DNA of 64,000 nt from Clostridium felsineum DSM 794 (GTDB lineage: Bacteria > Bacillota > Clostridia > Clostridiales > Clostridiaceae): positions 2,294,001 to 2,358,000 of the forward strand of contig NZ_CP096980.1 in assembly GCF_002006355.2 (NCBI RefSeq), written 5' to 3'. A program made the translations under genes and the position numbers. Numbering within the stretch: position 1 is the stretch's first letter; each line of letters begins with the position of its first letter. This document shows, one piece after another, positions 44,042 through 52,826 of the stretch. The notes below the pieces were generated by a model. That model worked only from the letters and a program-made list of their open reading frames with translations, searched no databases and was not told the DNA's origin.

Positions 44042-45037
44042 ATGATAATATCTATTGATGGAATGGGTGGAGATAATGCTCCTGAAGCTGTAGTTAAAGG
44101 ATGTGTAGATGCCATAAATGAAAATAGTAATTTGCACATTATAATTACTGGTCCCAGTGATAAAATTAATGCTGAACTAAAAAAATATACTTTTAATAAA
44201 GAAAGTATAGAATTAGTTGATGCTAAAGATGTTATAACAAATAATGAGCATCCAGTTATGGCAATAAGAAGGAAAAAAGAATCTTCTCTTTATAAAGCTT
44301 TAAACCTTGTAAAAGAGGGGAAGGCTGAAGCTGTCATTTCTGCTGGAAGTACAGGCGCTCTAATGGCAGGTGCTACATTAATGGTAGGAAGAATACAAGG
44401 TATCGATAGAGTGGCACTGTCACCTATAATGCCTGGAAAAAATGCGCCTTTTATGGTAACAGATGCAGGAGCTAATGTTGATTGTAAGCCACAGTATCTT
44501 CTCCAATTTGCACTTATGGGCAAAATATACTTTGAAAGTGTATTAAACGTCAAAAATCCAACTATAGGACTTGTTAATATAGGTGCAGAAGAAGAGAAGG
44601 GAAATGAACTAACAAAAAGTGCCCATAAGCTTTTAAAGGAATCTGGATTCAATTTTGTTGGCAATGTAGAACCGAGAGATGTGTCAAGTGGTGACACTGA
44701 TATATTAGTGTGTGATGGATTTGTGGGCAATACACTTTTAAAGATGTATGAGGGTGTAGCTTCCAATCTTTTTAAAATGCTTAAGAGTGAGCTTATGTCA
44801 TCTACAAGATCAAAACTTGGAGCACTGATGTTGAAACCTACGTTAAAAAGTTTTGCAAAAAAATTTGATTACAGTGAATACGGAGGTTCACCTTTTTTGG
44901 GTTCAAAAGGTATAGTCATAAAGGCACATGGAAGTTCCAATTCTAAGGCTTTTAAAAATGCAATAAAGCAAGCCGCAATTTGTAGTGAAAATAAAATAAT
45001 AGATAAGATTTCCAGCCAATTAAAGGAGATAAATTAA
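44042..45037 (+). CDS. plsX: Phosphate acyltransferase PlsX
   Basis: Makes acyl-phosphate from acyl-ACP for PlsY. The start IISIDGMGGDNAPEAVVKG, AVISAGSTGALMAGA, PIMPGKNAPFMVTDAGANVD (core APFMVTDAGANVD) and VCDGFVGNTLLKMYEG are PlsX signatures. Length 331. TGAGGTGTGA precedes the ATG. The gene sits in yceD-rpmF-plsX-acpP-rnc, a conserved order, and ties in functionally with acpP, gpsA and fakA here. Confidence 0.97.
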   Translation: MIISIDGMGGDNAPEAVVKGCVDAINENSNLHIIITGPSDKINAELKKYTFNKESIELVDAKDVITNNEHPVMAIRRKKESSLYKALNLVKEGKAEAVISAGSTGALMAGATLMVGRIQGIDRVALSPIMPGKNAPFMVTDAGANVDCKPQYLLQFALMGKIYFESVLNVKNPTIGLVNIGAEEEKGNELTKSAHKLLKESGFNFVGNVEPRDVSSGDTDILVCDGFVGNTLLKMYEGVASNLFKMLKSELMSSTRSKLGALMLKPTLKSFAKKFDYSEYGGSPFLGSKGIVIKAHGSSNSKAFKNAIKQAAICSENKIIDKISSQLKEIN

Positions 45038-45088
45038 AAATTAAGAATATTTTCACGGTATAAAGTAATAAAATTTAGTATATAAATA

Positions 45089-45117
45089 TTGACGACAGCA
45101 ATTATATGTAATATTAT
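45089..45117 (+). promoter_or_regulatory. Sigma-A promoter for acpP
   Basis: TTGACG (45089-45094), 17-bp spacer, TATTAT (45112-45117). Confidence 0.7.
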
Positions 45118-45143
45118 CATAATAGAGTTTAGGAGGTGAAAAA

Positions 45144-45377
45144 ATGATATTTGAAAAAGTTAAAGACGTGATAGCAGATCAACTTGGAATAGACGCATCT
45201 GAAATTAAAATGGAATCCTCTTTTATTGATGATTTAGGAGCAGATTCTCTTGATATAGTCGAATTAATAATGGCTTTAGAAGAAGAATTTGATATAGAGA
45301 TGCCTGATGAAGAAGCTGAAAAAGTTTCAAGTGTAGGAGACGTAGTTAATTACATAAAGGCTCATACAGAAGAGTAA
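45144..45377 (+). CDS. acpP: Acyl carrier protein
   Basis: 77-residue acidic four-helix carrier. The phosphopantetheine Ser is in GADSLDIVEL (Ser35). TTTAGGAGGTGAAAAA is a near-ideal ribosome site, suiting a very abundant protein. It has its own promoter and is closed by a GC-rich terminator, so it is likely a separate transcript. Confidence 0.98.
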   Translation: MIFEKVKDVIADQLGIDASEIKMESSFIDDLGADSLDIVELIMALEEEFDIEMPDEEAEKVSSVGDVVNYIKAHTEE

Positions 45378-45380
45378 GAG

Positions 45381-45408
45381 AAGTCCCGTTTATGCGGGAC
45401 TTTATATT
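45381..45408 (+). terminator. Terminator after acpP
   Basis: AAGTCCCG (45381-45388), loop of 6, CGGGACTT (45395-45402), then a T/A-rich tail. Confidence 0.8.
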
Positions 45409-45425
45409 TAAAATAAAGTTTATTC

Positions 45426-45454
45426 TTGAAATTATAAAATATCCTGTCTATAAT
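45426..45454 (+). promoter_or_regulatory. Sigma-A promoter for rnc
   Basis: TTGAAA (45426-45431), 17-bp spacer, TATAAT (45449-45454). Confidence 0.7.
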
Positions 45455-45486
45455 TTGAAGAATGCACTTATAGGGAGTGATTTTCA

Positions 45487-46179
45487 ATGAAAGAAGAAAA
45501 ATTAGTAGAAGAACTTGAAGAAAAATTAGGAATAAAATTTGAAAATAAGGACTTACTTATTACTGCCGTTACTCATAGTTCTTATGCCAATGAAAATAAA
45601 AATACTGAGTATAATGAAAGACTTGAATTTTTGGGAGACGCAGTTCTTCAACTTTCAATATCAGGGTATTTCTTTAGGAAGTATCCCCTTATATCGGAAG
45701 GAGAGCTTACTAAAAAGAGAGCATTAGTTGTTTGTGGTATTTCTCTTCATTCAATAGGTGAGAAGTGGGGAATTGGACAATATATAAGAATGAGTCGTGG
45801 CGAAGAACTTACTGGGGGACGTACAAGAGTTTCTATTATAGCTGACTGTGTTGAGGCGGTAATTGCAGCTATATATTTAGATAAGGGCTTTGAAGTAGCT
45901 AAAAATTTTGTCCTTGAAGTTTTTGAAGATATAATAAAGGATGCAGTAGAAGATAAAATAATACTTGATTATAAAACAAGGCTTCAAGAAATTCTTCAAT
46001 CTAAAGGAATAACGGATATAAAATATACGCTTATACGATATGAAGGACCACCTCACAGAAGAAAGTTTTTTGTTAATTTGAGTTTTAATAATGATTCAAA
46101 AAGCACAGGTGAAGGATATACTAAGAAAGATGCAGAACAAGATGCAGCTGGTAAAGCATTGAAAGGAATTGATAAGTAA
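45487..46179 (+). CDS. rnc: Ribonuclease III
   Basis: Double-strand-specific endonuclease for rRNA and mRNA processing. The catalytic signature ERLEFLGDAVLQL is at about 43-55, with a second acidic site in DCVEAVIAAIYLD. A C-terminal dsRNA-binding domain ends STGEGYTKKDAEQDAAGKAL. Length 230. ATAGGGAGTGA precedes the ATG. The next gene starts directly after its stop. Confidence 0.97.
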   Translation: MKEEKLVEELEEKLGIKFENKDLLITAVTHSSYANENKNTEYNERLEFLGDAVLQLSISGYFFRKYPLISEGELTKKRALVVCGISLHSIGEKWGIGQYIRMSRGEELTGGRTRVSIIADCVEAVIAAIYLDKGFEVAKNFVLEVFEDIIKDAVEDKIILDYKTRLQEILQSKGITDIKYTLIRYEGPPHRRKFFVNLSFNNDSKSTGEGYTKKDAEQDAAGKALKGIDK

Positions 46180-47256
46180 ATGGGAAAATCTCATTATATA
46201 ATACCTATATTTGTTCCACATGAAGGATGTCCACACGATTGTGTATTTTGTAATCAGAATACAATAACAGGAACAGAAAACAAAGTTAATAAACAATATG
46301 TAGAAGCTACTATAGAAGAATATTTAGAAACTATACCTAATAAAAATGCTGTAATAGAGGTGTCTTTTTTTGGAGGTACTTTTACTGCAATAAACATGGA
46401 AAAGCAAAGAGAACTTCTTTCAGTAGCAAAACATTATAAAGATATAGGTAAAATTAAATATATAAGATTGTCTACTAGACCTGATTATATAGATAATGAA
46501 ATACTTACCAACCTAAAGAATTATCGAGTTGATATAATAGAACTTGGAGTGCAGTCTCTAGACAGTGAAGTACTTTTAAAATCAGGGAGAGGACATAGTG
46601 AAGCTGATGTAATTATGGCTTCAAAACTTATAAAAGAATATGATTTTACCTTAGGACATCAAATAATGCTTGGCCTTCCAGGAGATAATTTTGAAAAGGA
46701 TATAGAGACAGCAAGAAAAGTAATTAGCCTTAAACCAGATATATGTAGGATATATCCTGCACTTGTTATAAATGATACACCTATGGAAAAGATGTATAGG
46801 AAAGGTATGTACAAACCTTATGAGCTTAATGAGTGTGTAGAAATAAGTAAAGTTATTTTCGGTATGCTATCTGTCAATAGTATAGAAGTTATAAGAATTG
46901 GGTTACAGCCAACAGAAGAAATAAATACTGATGGTGAACTTGTAGCAGGGCCATTTCATCCAGCATTCAGAGAACTTGTTGAGGGAAGCATTATGAATGA
47001 AATGGTTTTTCAAAATTTAAAGAATAAAAATAACACTAAGGTGGAGTTAAGTATAAACCCTAAGGATATATCAAAATTATATTCAAATAAGAAATCTTTT
47101 TTTAATGATATGAGAAGCAAATTGGATAATATTAAAATCGATGTTATACAAGATTTATCAGTAAAAAAAGAGACTATGAAATTATGTATTAATGAAGAAT
47201 GTAGTTTAATATCTAAAAATGATTATTTAAAAGCAAAATACAAAGAAGGAAAATAA
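46180..47256 (+). CDS. Radical SAM protein, Elp3-like N-terminal domain
   Basis: 358 residues. The N-terminal half has IFVPHEGCPHDCVFCNQNTI with CX3CX2C cluster ligands, SFFGGTFTAI and STRPDYID, all typical of the Elp3 radical-SAM domain, followed by HQIMLGLPGD. It is much shorter than full Elp3 and I see no GNAT domain, so tRNA modification is possible but not shown. It begins on the base after the rnc stop, with the ribosome site inside rnc, and lies between rnc and spoVS/smc. Confidence 0.88.
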   Translation: MGKSHYIIPIFVPHEGCPHDCVFCNQNTITGTENKVNKQYVEATIEEYLETIPNKNAVIEVSFFGGTFTAINMEKQRELLSVAKHYKDIGKIKYIRLSTRPDYIDNEILTNLKNYRVDIIELGVQSLDSEVLLKSGRGHSEADVIMASKLIKEYDFTLGHQIMLGLPGDNFEKDIETARKVISLKPDICRIYPALVINDTPMEKMYRKGMYKPYELNECVEISKVIFGMLSVNSIEVIRIGLQPTEEINTDGELVAGPFHPAFRELVEGSIMNEMVFQNLKNKNNTKVELSINPKDISKLYSNKKSFFNDMRSKLDNIKIDVIQDLSVKKETMKLCINEECSLISKNDYLKAKYKEGK

Positions 47257-47312
47257 AGTATTTTATAGAATATATAACCTTGTTACTAATTTTATTGGGG
47301 GGTATATATTTT

Positions 47313-47573
47313 ATGGAAGTATTAAAGGTGTCAGCTAAATCTCAACCTAAATCTGTAGCAGGTGCATTAGCAGCAGTGCTTAGAAGTAATAATTCTGCTG
47401 AAGTACAAGCAGTAGGAGCTGGAGCTATAAATCAAGCAGTAAAGGCCATAGCAATAACTAGAGGATTTGTAGCTCCTAATGGAATTGATCTTGTTGTTGT
47501 TCCTGCATTTGCCGAGATATCTATCGAGGGTCAAGATAGAACGGCAATAAAGTTTATAGTTGAATCAAGATAG
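47313..47573 (+). CDS. spoVS: Stage V sporulation protein S
   Basis: 86 residues, MEVLKVSAKSQPKSVAGALA to AIKFIVESR, nearly identical in pattern to Bacillus SpoVS, an Alba-like nucleic-acid-binding fold. It affects spore coat and septation in Bacillus. ATG 47313 has GGGGGGT upstream; the frame starts at 47280 but the added residues are not conserved. A strong terminator follows at once. Confidence 0.97.
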   Translation: MEVLKVSAKSQPKSVAGALAAVLRSNNSAEVQAVGAGAINQAVKAIAITRGFVAPNGIDLVVVPAFAEISIEGQDRTAIKFIVESR

Positions 47574-47600
47574 AAAAAAACCGTGTTAGCACGGTTTTTT
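47574..47600 (+). terminator. Terminator after spoVS
   Basis: AAAAAAACCGTG (47574-47585), loop TTAG, CACGGTTTTTT (47590-47600). Confidence 0.9.
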
Positions 47601-47762
47601 ATTAAATTATTATATTTACATACTAAAAGATTCTAAGGTGGAGCTTGTTAAGTAGTAATATTTTATGGAGTACAGAGAGATATCTAGACATTTTTTATAA
47701 ATTAATATAAACTTATATTGTTTACATTTTTAAATTTTGTGATATGAAAGGAAGATTAGATT

Positions 47763-47864
47763 ATGAGAAAAGCAACTAGAGACAAAGCAACTAAAATTCT
47801 TGCTTGTATAATAGTACTTATGATGGTTATTGGATTATTTGAAGGATTTATTTTGCGAAATTAA
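47763..47864 (+). CDS. 33-residue single-helix membrane peptide upstream of smc
   Basis: An ORF of 33 codons beginning MRKATRDKATKI and then one hydrophobic helix (LACIIVLMMVIGLFEGF) with the tail ILRN. The positive N-terminus predicts an in-to-out helix. GAAAGGAAGA lies 7 bases upstream of the ATG, and smc starts 15 bases after the stop. The 162 bases between the spoVS terminator and this ORF are AT-rich, with no other gene visible. I do not recognise a family; coding status rests on the ribosome site and hydrophobic design. Confidence 0.6.
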   Translation: MRKATRDKATKILACIIVLMMVIGLFEGFILRN

Positions 47865-47879
47865 AAAAGGAGTGCGTTT

Positions 47880-50800
47880 ATGTTTCTTAAATCCATTGAA
47901 ATACGAGGCTTTAAGTCTTTTGCCGATAAAACAGATTTAATTTTTAAAAATGGTATAACTGCTGTTGTTGGTCCGAATGGTAGTGGAAAAAGTAATATTT
48001 CTGATGCTGTACTTTGGGTTCTTGGAGAGCAAAGTGTTAAGAATTTAAGAGGCGGTAAAATGGAAGATGTAATATTTGCAGGAACTCAGTACAGGAAATC
48101 AGTTGGACTAGCTCAGGTATCATTAGTTTTAGATAATTCGGATAAAAATCTTAATCTTGATTATACAGAAGTTACTGTTAGTAGACGTTTATATCGTTCT
48201 GGCGACAGTGAATATTATATAAATAATACGAAGTGTAGACTTAAGGATATACAAGAATTATTTATGGATACCGGTATTGGTAAAGAAGGGTATTCAATAA
48301 TAGGACAAGGTAAAATTGAAGCTGTTTTGAGCGGAAAACCAGAGGAGAGAAGAGCTCTCTTAGAAGAAGCAGCAGGTATAGTCAAATTTAAGACTAGAAA
48401 GATAGATGCTGAAAAAAAACTAGATAATACTAATCAAAATTTAGTTAGAATAAATGATATTTTAAATACTTATGAAGATAGATTAGAACCACTTAGAATA
48501 GAAAGTGAAAAAGCTAAAAAATTTGTGGAATTATCTGAGGAACTTAAAACAAAAGAAGTAAATACCATTGTTTATTCAATTGATAATATAAAAGGCAAAA
48601 TTAATGAATTAAAAGAAAAAATGAGTAATTTAAAATTATCTATTGATGAAAATATCAGAGATAGGGATAAATTTTCTTTAGAGTTAAAAGCAGCTAGTGA
48701 AAAGCTTGATGATTTCGATATGAAATATTCTAGCAATAAAACAAAGTATTATGAAAGTAAAGAGAAGCATCAGAAAATAGTTTCAGAGATAGAATTGCTA
48801 AAAGAAAAAACAAGTAATTCAGATGTTTCAAAGGAAAAACTCTATAGAGAAATTGAAAGCTTAGATAAAAGCTTTTTGGACTTAAAGAGTAAGTATGAAA
48901 TAGAAAAAGATAAGTTAGTAAAAAATAAAGAACACAATAAAGAGTTATTAAATAAAATTAATGAAAGTGAAAAGAAGAAAAAAAGTAATGATAGTCTTAT
49001 TGAAAATTATGAAAAATCAATAAAGAAGTATAAAAATGATGCTATAGAAATATTAAGCAGCATAGCCCAAAATAATAATGATATTGTTATCTTAAAAAAA
49101 GAGATTGAAAATAATGAAGCAAAATTAGAGGGTATAAAAAAAGCTGGTGAAGGATATTCTAAGTCCTTAAAGATAAATGAAGAGACAAAGAGAAATCTTA
49201 CTTACGAACTAGTTAAGATCAATGATAAAATAAATGTTTATGAAGAACAAATAAAAGAAAACAAAAATAAAATATCAAAATTGAATAGAATTATAACTAT
49301 TGAGGAAAAATTAAACAGAGAGTTGAATTCAAAATTCAATAAATTAGAAGCTAATAAAAATATGCTTACTAATCTTGATAAGCAATATGAAGGATATAAT
49401 AGATCTGTTAAAAACCTTATGCAGCACGTTAATAAGGGATTTGTAGAAGTAAAGCCTGAAAGTTCATTTGTACTTGGAGAAGTTATAAAGGTAAAGAAGG
49501 AATATGAAGTTGCTATTGAAATATCTTTAGGGGCAGCTATTTCTGATATCATAACTGTAGATGATAATATTGCAAAAAAACTTATAAATTATCTGAAATC
49601 AAAAAGTCTTGGAAGAGCTACTTTTCTACCTCTTAACATAATTAAAGATAGGAAGTTAAATATATCTGAGGGAACAAAGAAACAAGAGGGATTTATTGGA
49701 GTAGCAAGTGAACTTATAGATTATGATAATAAGTTTTCTCCCGCGGTTAATTATGTGCTTGGAAGAACTGTTATAGTAGACAACATGGATAACGCACTAA
49801 AAGTTGCCAAAACAAATTCATATTCTTTTAAAATAGTAACCTTGACTGGAGAAGTTGTAAACCCAGGAGGTTCGCTTACAGGTGGAAGTACATATTCAAA
49901 GGTAGCTAGTATAATAGGGCGAAAGAGAGAAATTGAAGAACTAAATTTAGAAATTAAGACTACTACAGTAAAGATAGATGAGTCTTCAATTAAAATAAGA
50001 GACAATAGAGAACAAGTTAAAAAATTAGATAATATTTGTCTTGATTTAACAGATTCAATTCATGGGGAAAAAATAGAACTTACTAAAATAAGAGAAAGAT
50101 TAAATTCAATAGCTAGTGAAAGTGAAAAACTTAATAAAAGTTACAAAACATCTATTGGGGAAATTAGTTTCATTAAAGAAAAAATAGATGATTACTTTAA
50201 AAATCTTGAATTAAAAGAAGTTGAAAATAAAAATTTAAAATTAAAAGAAAATAATAATAATAACCTCATAGATGAATTAGAGAAAAAGCTTCAAGATGAA
50301 AATTCTAAAGTTATAGTTTTAAATGAAGAAACTATGGCTATGAAATTAGATAAAGCAAAAAATGATGAAGTTATTATGTCTTTAACTAGAGAAATAGATA
50401 GATATACTGCTGAAATGAAGAGTATAGAAAATAAAAAGATCAATCTTAAAATAGAAATAGATAATTTTGAAAATCAAGTTAAAACCTTAAAAAATAAGAT
50501 TGAAGAAAATAATAATAAAGTTATAGATATAAAGAGAATAATTGATAAGCTGGAAGAGTCATTTAAAGATAGCGAATTTGAGAGAGGAAAGCTTAAGAAG
50601 GATATAGAAAATAAGAGGAACAATCTTCAAGAAATAAATTTAGTCTTGGAAAAATTAGAGACTGAAAATCATAGATACGAAATAAATTTAGCTAAAAGTG
50701 AAACTGAAAGTGAAAATTTATATGAAAGATTGAACAGCGACTTTAAGTTAACCTATTCTGAGGCCACTGAATTTAAAGAGGAAATAGAAGATTTAAGTTC

Positions 50801-51455
50801 TTACAAGAGAAAAATAGATGAGCTTAAAATGGAAATTAACAAAATGGGTGTAGTAAATGTAGCTAGCATTGAAGAATATAAAGAGGTTAAAGAAAAGTAT
50901 ACATTTATGAATTCTCAAAAAGAAGACCTAGATAATGCTAAAAGTGAGCTTATGGGGGTTATACAAGAAATGACCTCTAAAATGAGAACTGTGTTTAATG
51001 AGAATTTTAAGAAGTTAAATGAAAATTTTAAGATTACATTTAAAGATCTTTTTAAAGGTGGAAGTGCCAACCTCATCCTTAGTGGAGAAGATGAATTAAC
51101 AAGTAATATCGAAATAAACGTTGAACCTCCAGGCAAAAAGCTTCAAAATATTAATCTTATGTCCGGAGGGGAAAAGGGACTTTCAGCTATAGCACTTTTA
51201 TTTGCTATATTAAAAATGAAGCCAACTCCTTTTTGTATACTTGATGAAATTGAAGCGGCTCTCGATGATGCAAATGTAGCACGTTATGCAGAATTTTTAA
51301 GGAGATTTTCAGAGAACACTCAGTTTATTGTAATTACACACAGAAAAGGTACCATGGAAGCAAGTGATGTACTTTATGGTGTTACTATGGAGGAAAAAGG
51401 TGTGTCAAAGGTAATATCATTAGATTTAGATAGTGATAGAGAAAATATAGTTTAA
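47880..51455 (+). CDS. smc: Chromosome segregation ATPase SMC
   Basis: Condensin ATPase of 1191 residues. N-terminal Walker A GPNGSGKSN (about 32-40), long coiled coil, hinge at about 520-670 (ALKVAKTNSYSFKIVTLTGE, VVNPGGSLTGGS), return coil, then ABC signature LMSGGEKGLSAIALLFAI and Walker B FCILDEIEAALDD. AAAAAAGGAGTG precedes the ATG. ftsY follows after 19 bases, as in many Firmicutes. Confidence 0.98.
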   Translation: MFLKSIEIRGFKSFADKTDLIFKNGITAVVGPNGSGKSNISDAVLWVLGEQSVKNLRGGKMEDVIFAGTQYRKSVGLAQVSLVLDNSDKNLNLDYTEVTVSRRLYRSGDSEYYINNTKCRLKDIQELFMDTGIGKEGYSIIGQGKIEAVLSGKPEERRALLEEAAGIVKFKTRKIDAEKKLDNTNQNLVRINDILNTYEDRLEPLRIESEKAKKFVELSEELKTKEVNTIVYSIDNIKGKINELKEKMSNLKLSIDENIRDRDKFSLELKAASEKLDDFDMKYSSNKTKYYESKEKHQKIVSEIELLKEKTSNSDVSKEKLYREIESLDKSFLDLKSKYEIEKDKLVKNKEHNKELLNKINESEKKKKSNDSLIENYEKSIKKYKNDAIEILSSIAQNNNDIVILKKEIENNEAKLEGIKKAGEGYSKSLKINEETKRNLTYELVKINDKINVYEEQIKENKNKISKLNRIITIEEKLNRELNSKFNKLEANKNMLTNLDKQYEGYNRSVKNLMQHVNKGFVEVKPESSFVLGEVIKVKKEYEVAIEISLGAAISDIITVDDNIAKKLINYLKSKSLGRATFLPLNIIKDRKLNISEGTKKQEGFIGVASELIDYDNKFSPAVNYVLGRTVIVDNMDNALKVAKTNSYSFKIVTLTGEVVNPGGSLTGGSTYSKVASIIGRKREIEELNLEIKTTTVKIDESSIKIRDNREQVKKLDNICLDLTDSIHGEKIELTKIRERLNSIASESEKLNKSYKTSIGEISFIKEKIDDYFKNLELKEVENKNLKLKENNNNNLIDELEKKLQDENSKVIVLNEETMAMKLDKAKNDEVIMSLTREIDRYTAEMKSIENKKINLKIEIDNFENQVKTLKNKIEENNNKVIDIKRIIDKLEESFKDSEFERGKLKKDIENKRNNLQEINLVLEKLETENHRYEINLAKSETESENLYERLNSDFKLTYSEATEFKEEIEDLSSYKRKIDELKMEINKMGVVNVASIEEYKEVKEKYTFMNSQKEDLDNAKSELMGVIQEMTSKMRTVFNENFKKLNENFKITFKDLFKGGSANLILSGEDELTSNIEINVEPPGKKLQNINLMSGGEKGLSAIALLFAILKMKPTPFCILDEIEAALDDANVARYAEFLRRFSENTQFIVITHRKGTMEASDVLYGVTMEEKGVSKVISLDLDSDRENIV

Positions 51456-51474
51456 AATACAGGAAGGTGAAAAT

Positions 51475-52386
51475 ATGTTAGGTAATTTTTTCGATAAACT
51501 TAAAAATGGTCTTTCAAAGACAAAAAGTAATCTTACAAACAAAATAAGTGATATTTTAACATCTACAGTGACTATAGATGATGATTTATATGATGAATTA
51601 GAGGAAATTCTTATAACTTCAGATATAGGGGTAGAAACATCTCTGTACATAATAGAGAAACTCAAAGAAAAAATAAAAGAGAATAAAGTTAAAGATCCTT
51701 CTCTTGTAAAAGATTGCTTAAAGGAAGTAATAAAAGATATTTTAGGAGATGAAAAAGGAAATTTAATGCCTAAAGAAGTGCCAGAAACAATCTTGGTTGT
51801 AGGAGTAAATGGTGTAGGAAAGACAACATCTATAGGTAAAATTTCTTCAAGATTAAAGGAACAAAAATTAAAGGTTATAATAGCAGCGGCAGATACCTTT
51901 AGGGCAGCAGCTATAGATCAGCTTGAAGTGTGGAGTAAAAGGGCAGATGTGGATTTAATAAAGCATCAAGAAGGCTCTGATCCAGCAGCAGTAGTTTTTG
52001 ATGCAATTGAAGCTGCAAAAGCAAGAAATGCGGATGTATTAATATGTGATACTGCTGGAAGACTTCATAATAAAAAGAACCTTATGAATGAACTTGAGAA
52101 AATAAATAGAATTATTGATAGAGAGTTTAGTCAAAGTGGTAGAAGAACGTTACTTGCACTAGATGCTACAACTGGTCAAAATGCAGTAATTCAAGCAAAA
52201 CAATTTATGGAAGTTTGTAAAGTAGACGGAATAATACTTACAAAATTAGATGGTACAGCTAAAGGTGGAATTGTTATTTCTATAAAGCATCAATTAAATA
52301 TACCCGTTGAATTTGTTGGGGTTGGAGAGGGAATTGATGATCTTCAAGAATTCAATCCATCAGATTTTGTAGAAGCTTTATTTTAA
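51475..52386 (+). CDS. ftsY: Signal recognition particle receptor FtsY
   Basis: Membrane-associated GTPase that docks SRP-ribosome complexes. NG domains only: N-terminal four-helix bundle (about 1-100), G1 GVNGVGKTTSIGK, DTFRAAAIDQL, G3 DTAGRLHNKKN and G4 TKLDGTAKGG. The long acidic A domain of enteric FtsY is absent, as usual in Firmicutes (303 residues). GGAAGGTGA lies upstream. The gene ends in a strong terminator. Confidence 0.98.
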   Translation: MLGNFFDKLKNGLSKTKSNLTNKISDILTSTVTIDDDLYDELEEILITSDIGVETSLYIIEKLKEKIKENKVKDPSLVKDCLKEVIKDILGDEKGNLMPKEVPETILVVGVNGVGKTTSIGKISSRLKEQKLKVIIAAADTFRAAAIDQLEVWSKRADVDLIKHQEGSDPAAVVFDAIEAAKARNADVLICDTAGRLHNKKNLMNELEKINRIIDREFSQSGRRTLLALDATTGQNAVIQAKQFMEVCKVDGIILTKLDGTAKGGIVISIKHQLNIPVEFVGVGEGIDDLQEFNPSDFVEALF

Positions 52387-52387
52387 G

Positions 52388-52432
52388 ATTAATGGTGTTA
52401 AGTAAAAATACTTGACACCATTAATTTTTTTT
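52388..52432 (+). terminator. Terminator after ftsY, overlapping the ylxM promoter
   Basis: ATTAATGGTGT (52388-52398) pairs with ACACCATTAAT (52415-52425), extended inward by AAGTA/TACTT. T8 follows at 52425-52432. Confidence 0.85.
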
Positions 52433-52440
52433 GATATTAT
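52412..52440 (+). promoter_or_regulatory. Sigma-A promoter for ylxM-ffh within the ftsY terminator
   Basis: TTGACA (52412-52417), 17-bp spacer, TATTAT (52435-52440). The -35 box lies in the terminator's 3' arm and the spacer contains its T tract. Confidence 0.75.
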
Positions 52441-52463
52441 ATTCTCATTGGTCGGTGATTTAA

Positions 52464-52808
52464 ATGGAAGAAAGAATATATTTGTCAATGCTTTTAAGTA
52501 CATATGGCAGTTTGCTTACAGAAAAACAAGTAAATGTCATGAAGCTTTATTATGACGATGATTTATCCATGCCGGAAATAGCAGAAATAAATAATACTAC
52601 AAGGCAAGCTATACATGATTTAATAAAAAGATGTCATAAAATGCTTTTAGGCTATGAAGACAAACTGAAACTTGTAGATAAGTATAATAGAAATGAAAAT
52701 ATAAAGAAAAATCTTAAGGACAAACTTTGTATTTTAAGAAGTAAAATTTCAGATGAAAATAATGCGAAATTAATAGATGATATTGAAAAAAATATAAATT
52801 CTTTATAA
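52464..52808 (+). CDS. ylxM: YlxM helix-turn-helix protein, SRP-associated
   Basis: 114 residues. The middle (LTEKQVNVMKLYYDDDLSMP, then EIAEINNTTRQAIHDLIKR) is a sigma-70 region 4-like helix-turn-helix; the C-terminus is a charged helix. Streptococcal YlxM modulates SRP GTPase activity, and the gene is nearly always next to ffh. GGTCGGTGA is a modest ribosome site. ffh starts 18 bases downstream. Confidence 0.95.
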   Translation: MEERIYLSMLLSTYGSLLTEKQVNVMKLYYDDDLSMPEIAEINNTTRQAIHDLIKRCHKMLLGYEDKLKLVDKYNRNENIKKNLKDKLCILRSKISDENNAKLIDDIEKNINSL

Positions 52809-52826
52809 AACGAGGAGGGGTATTAC

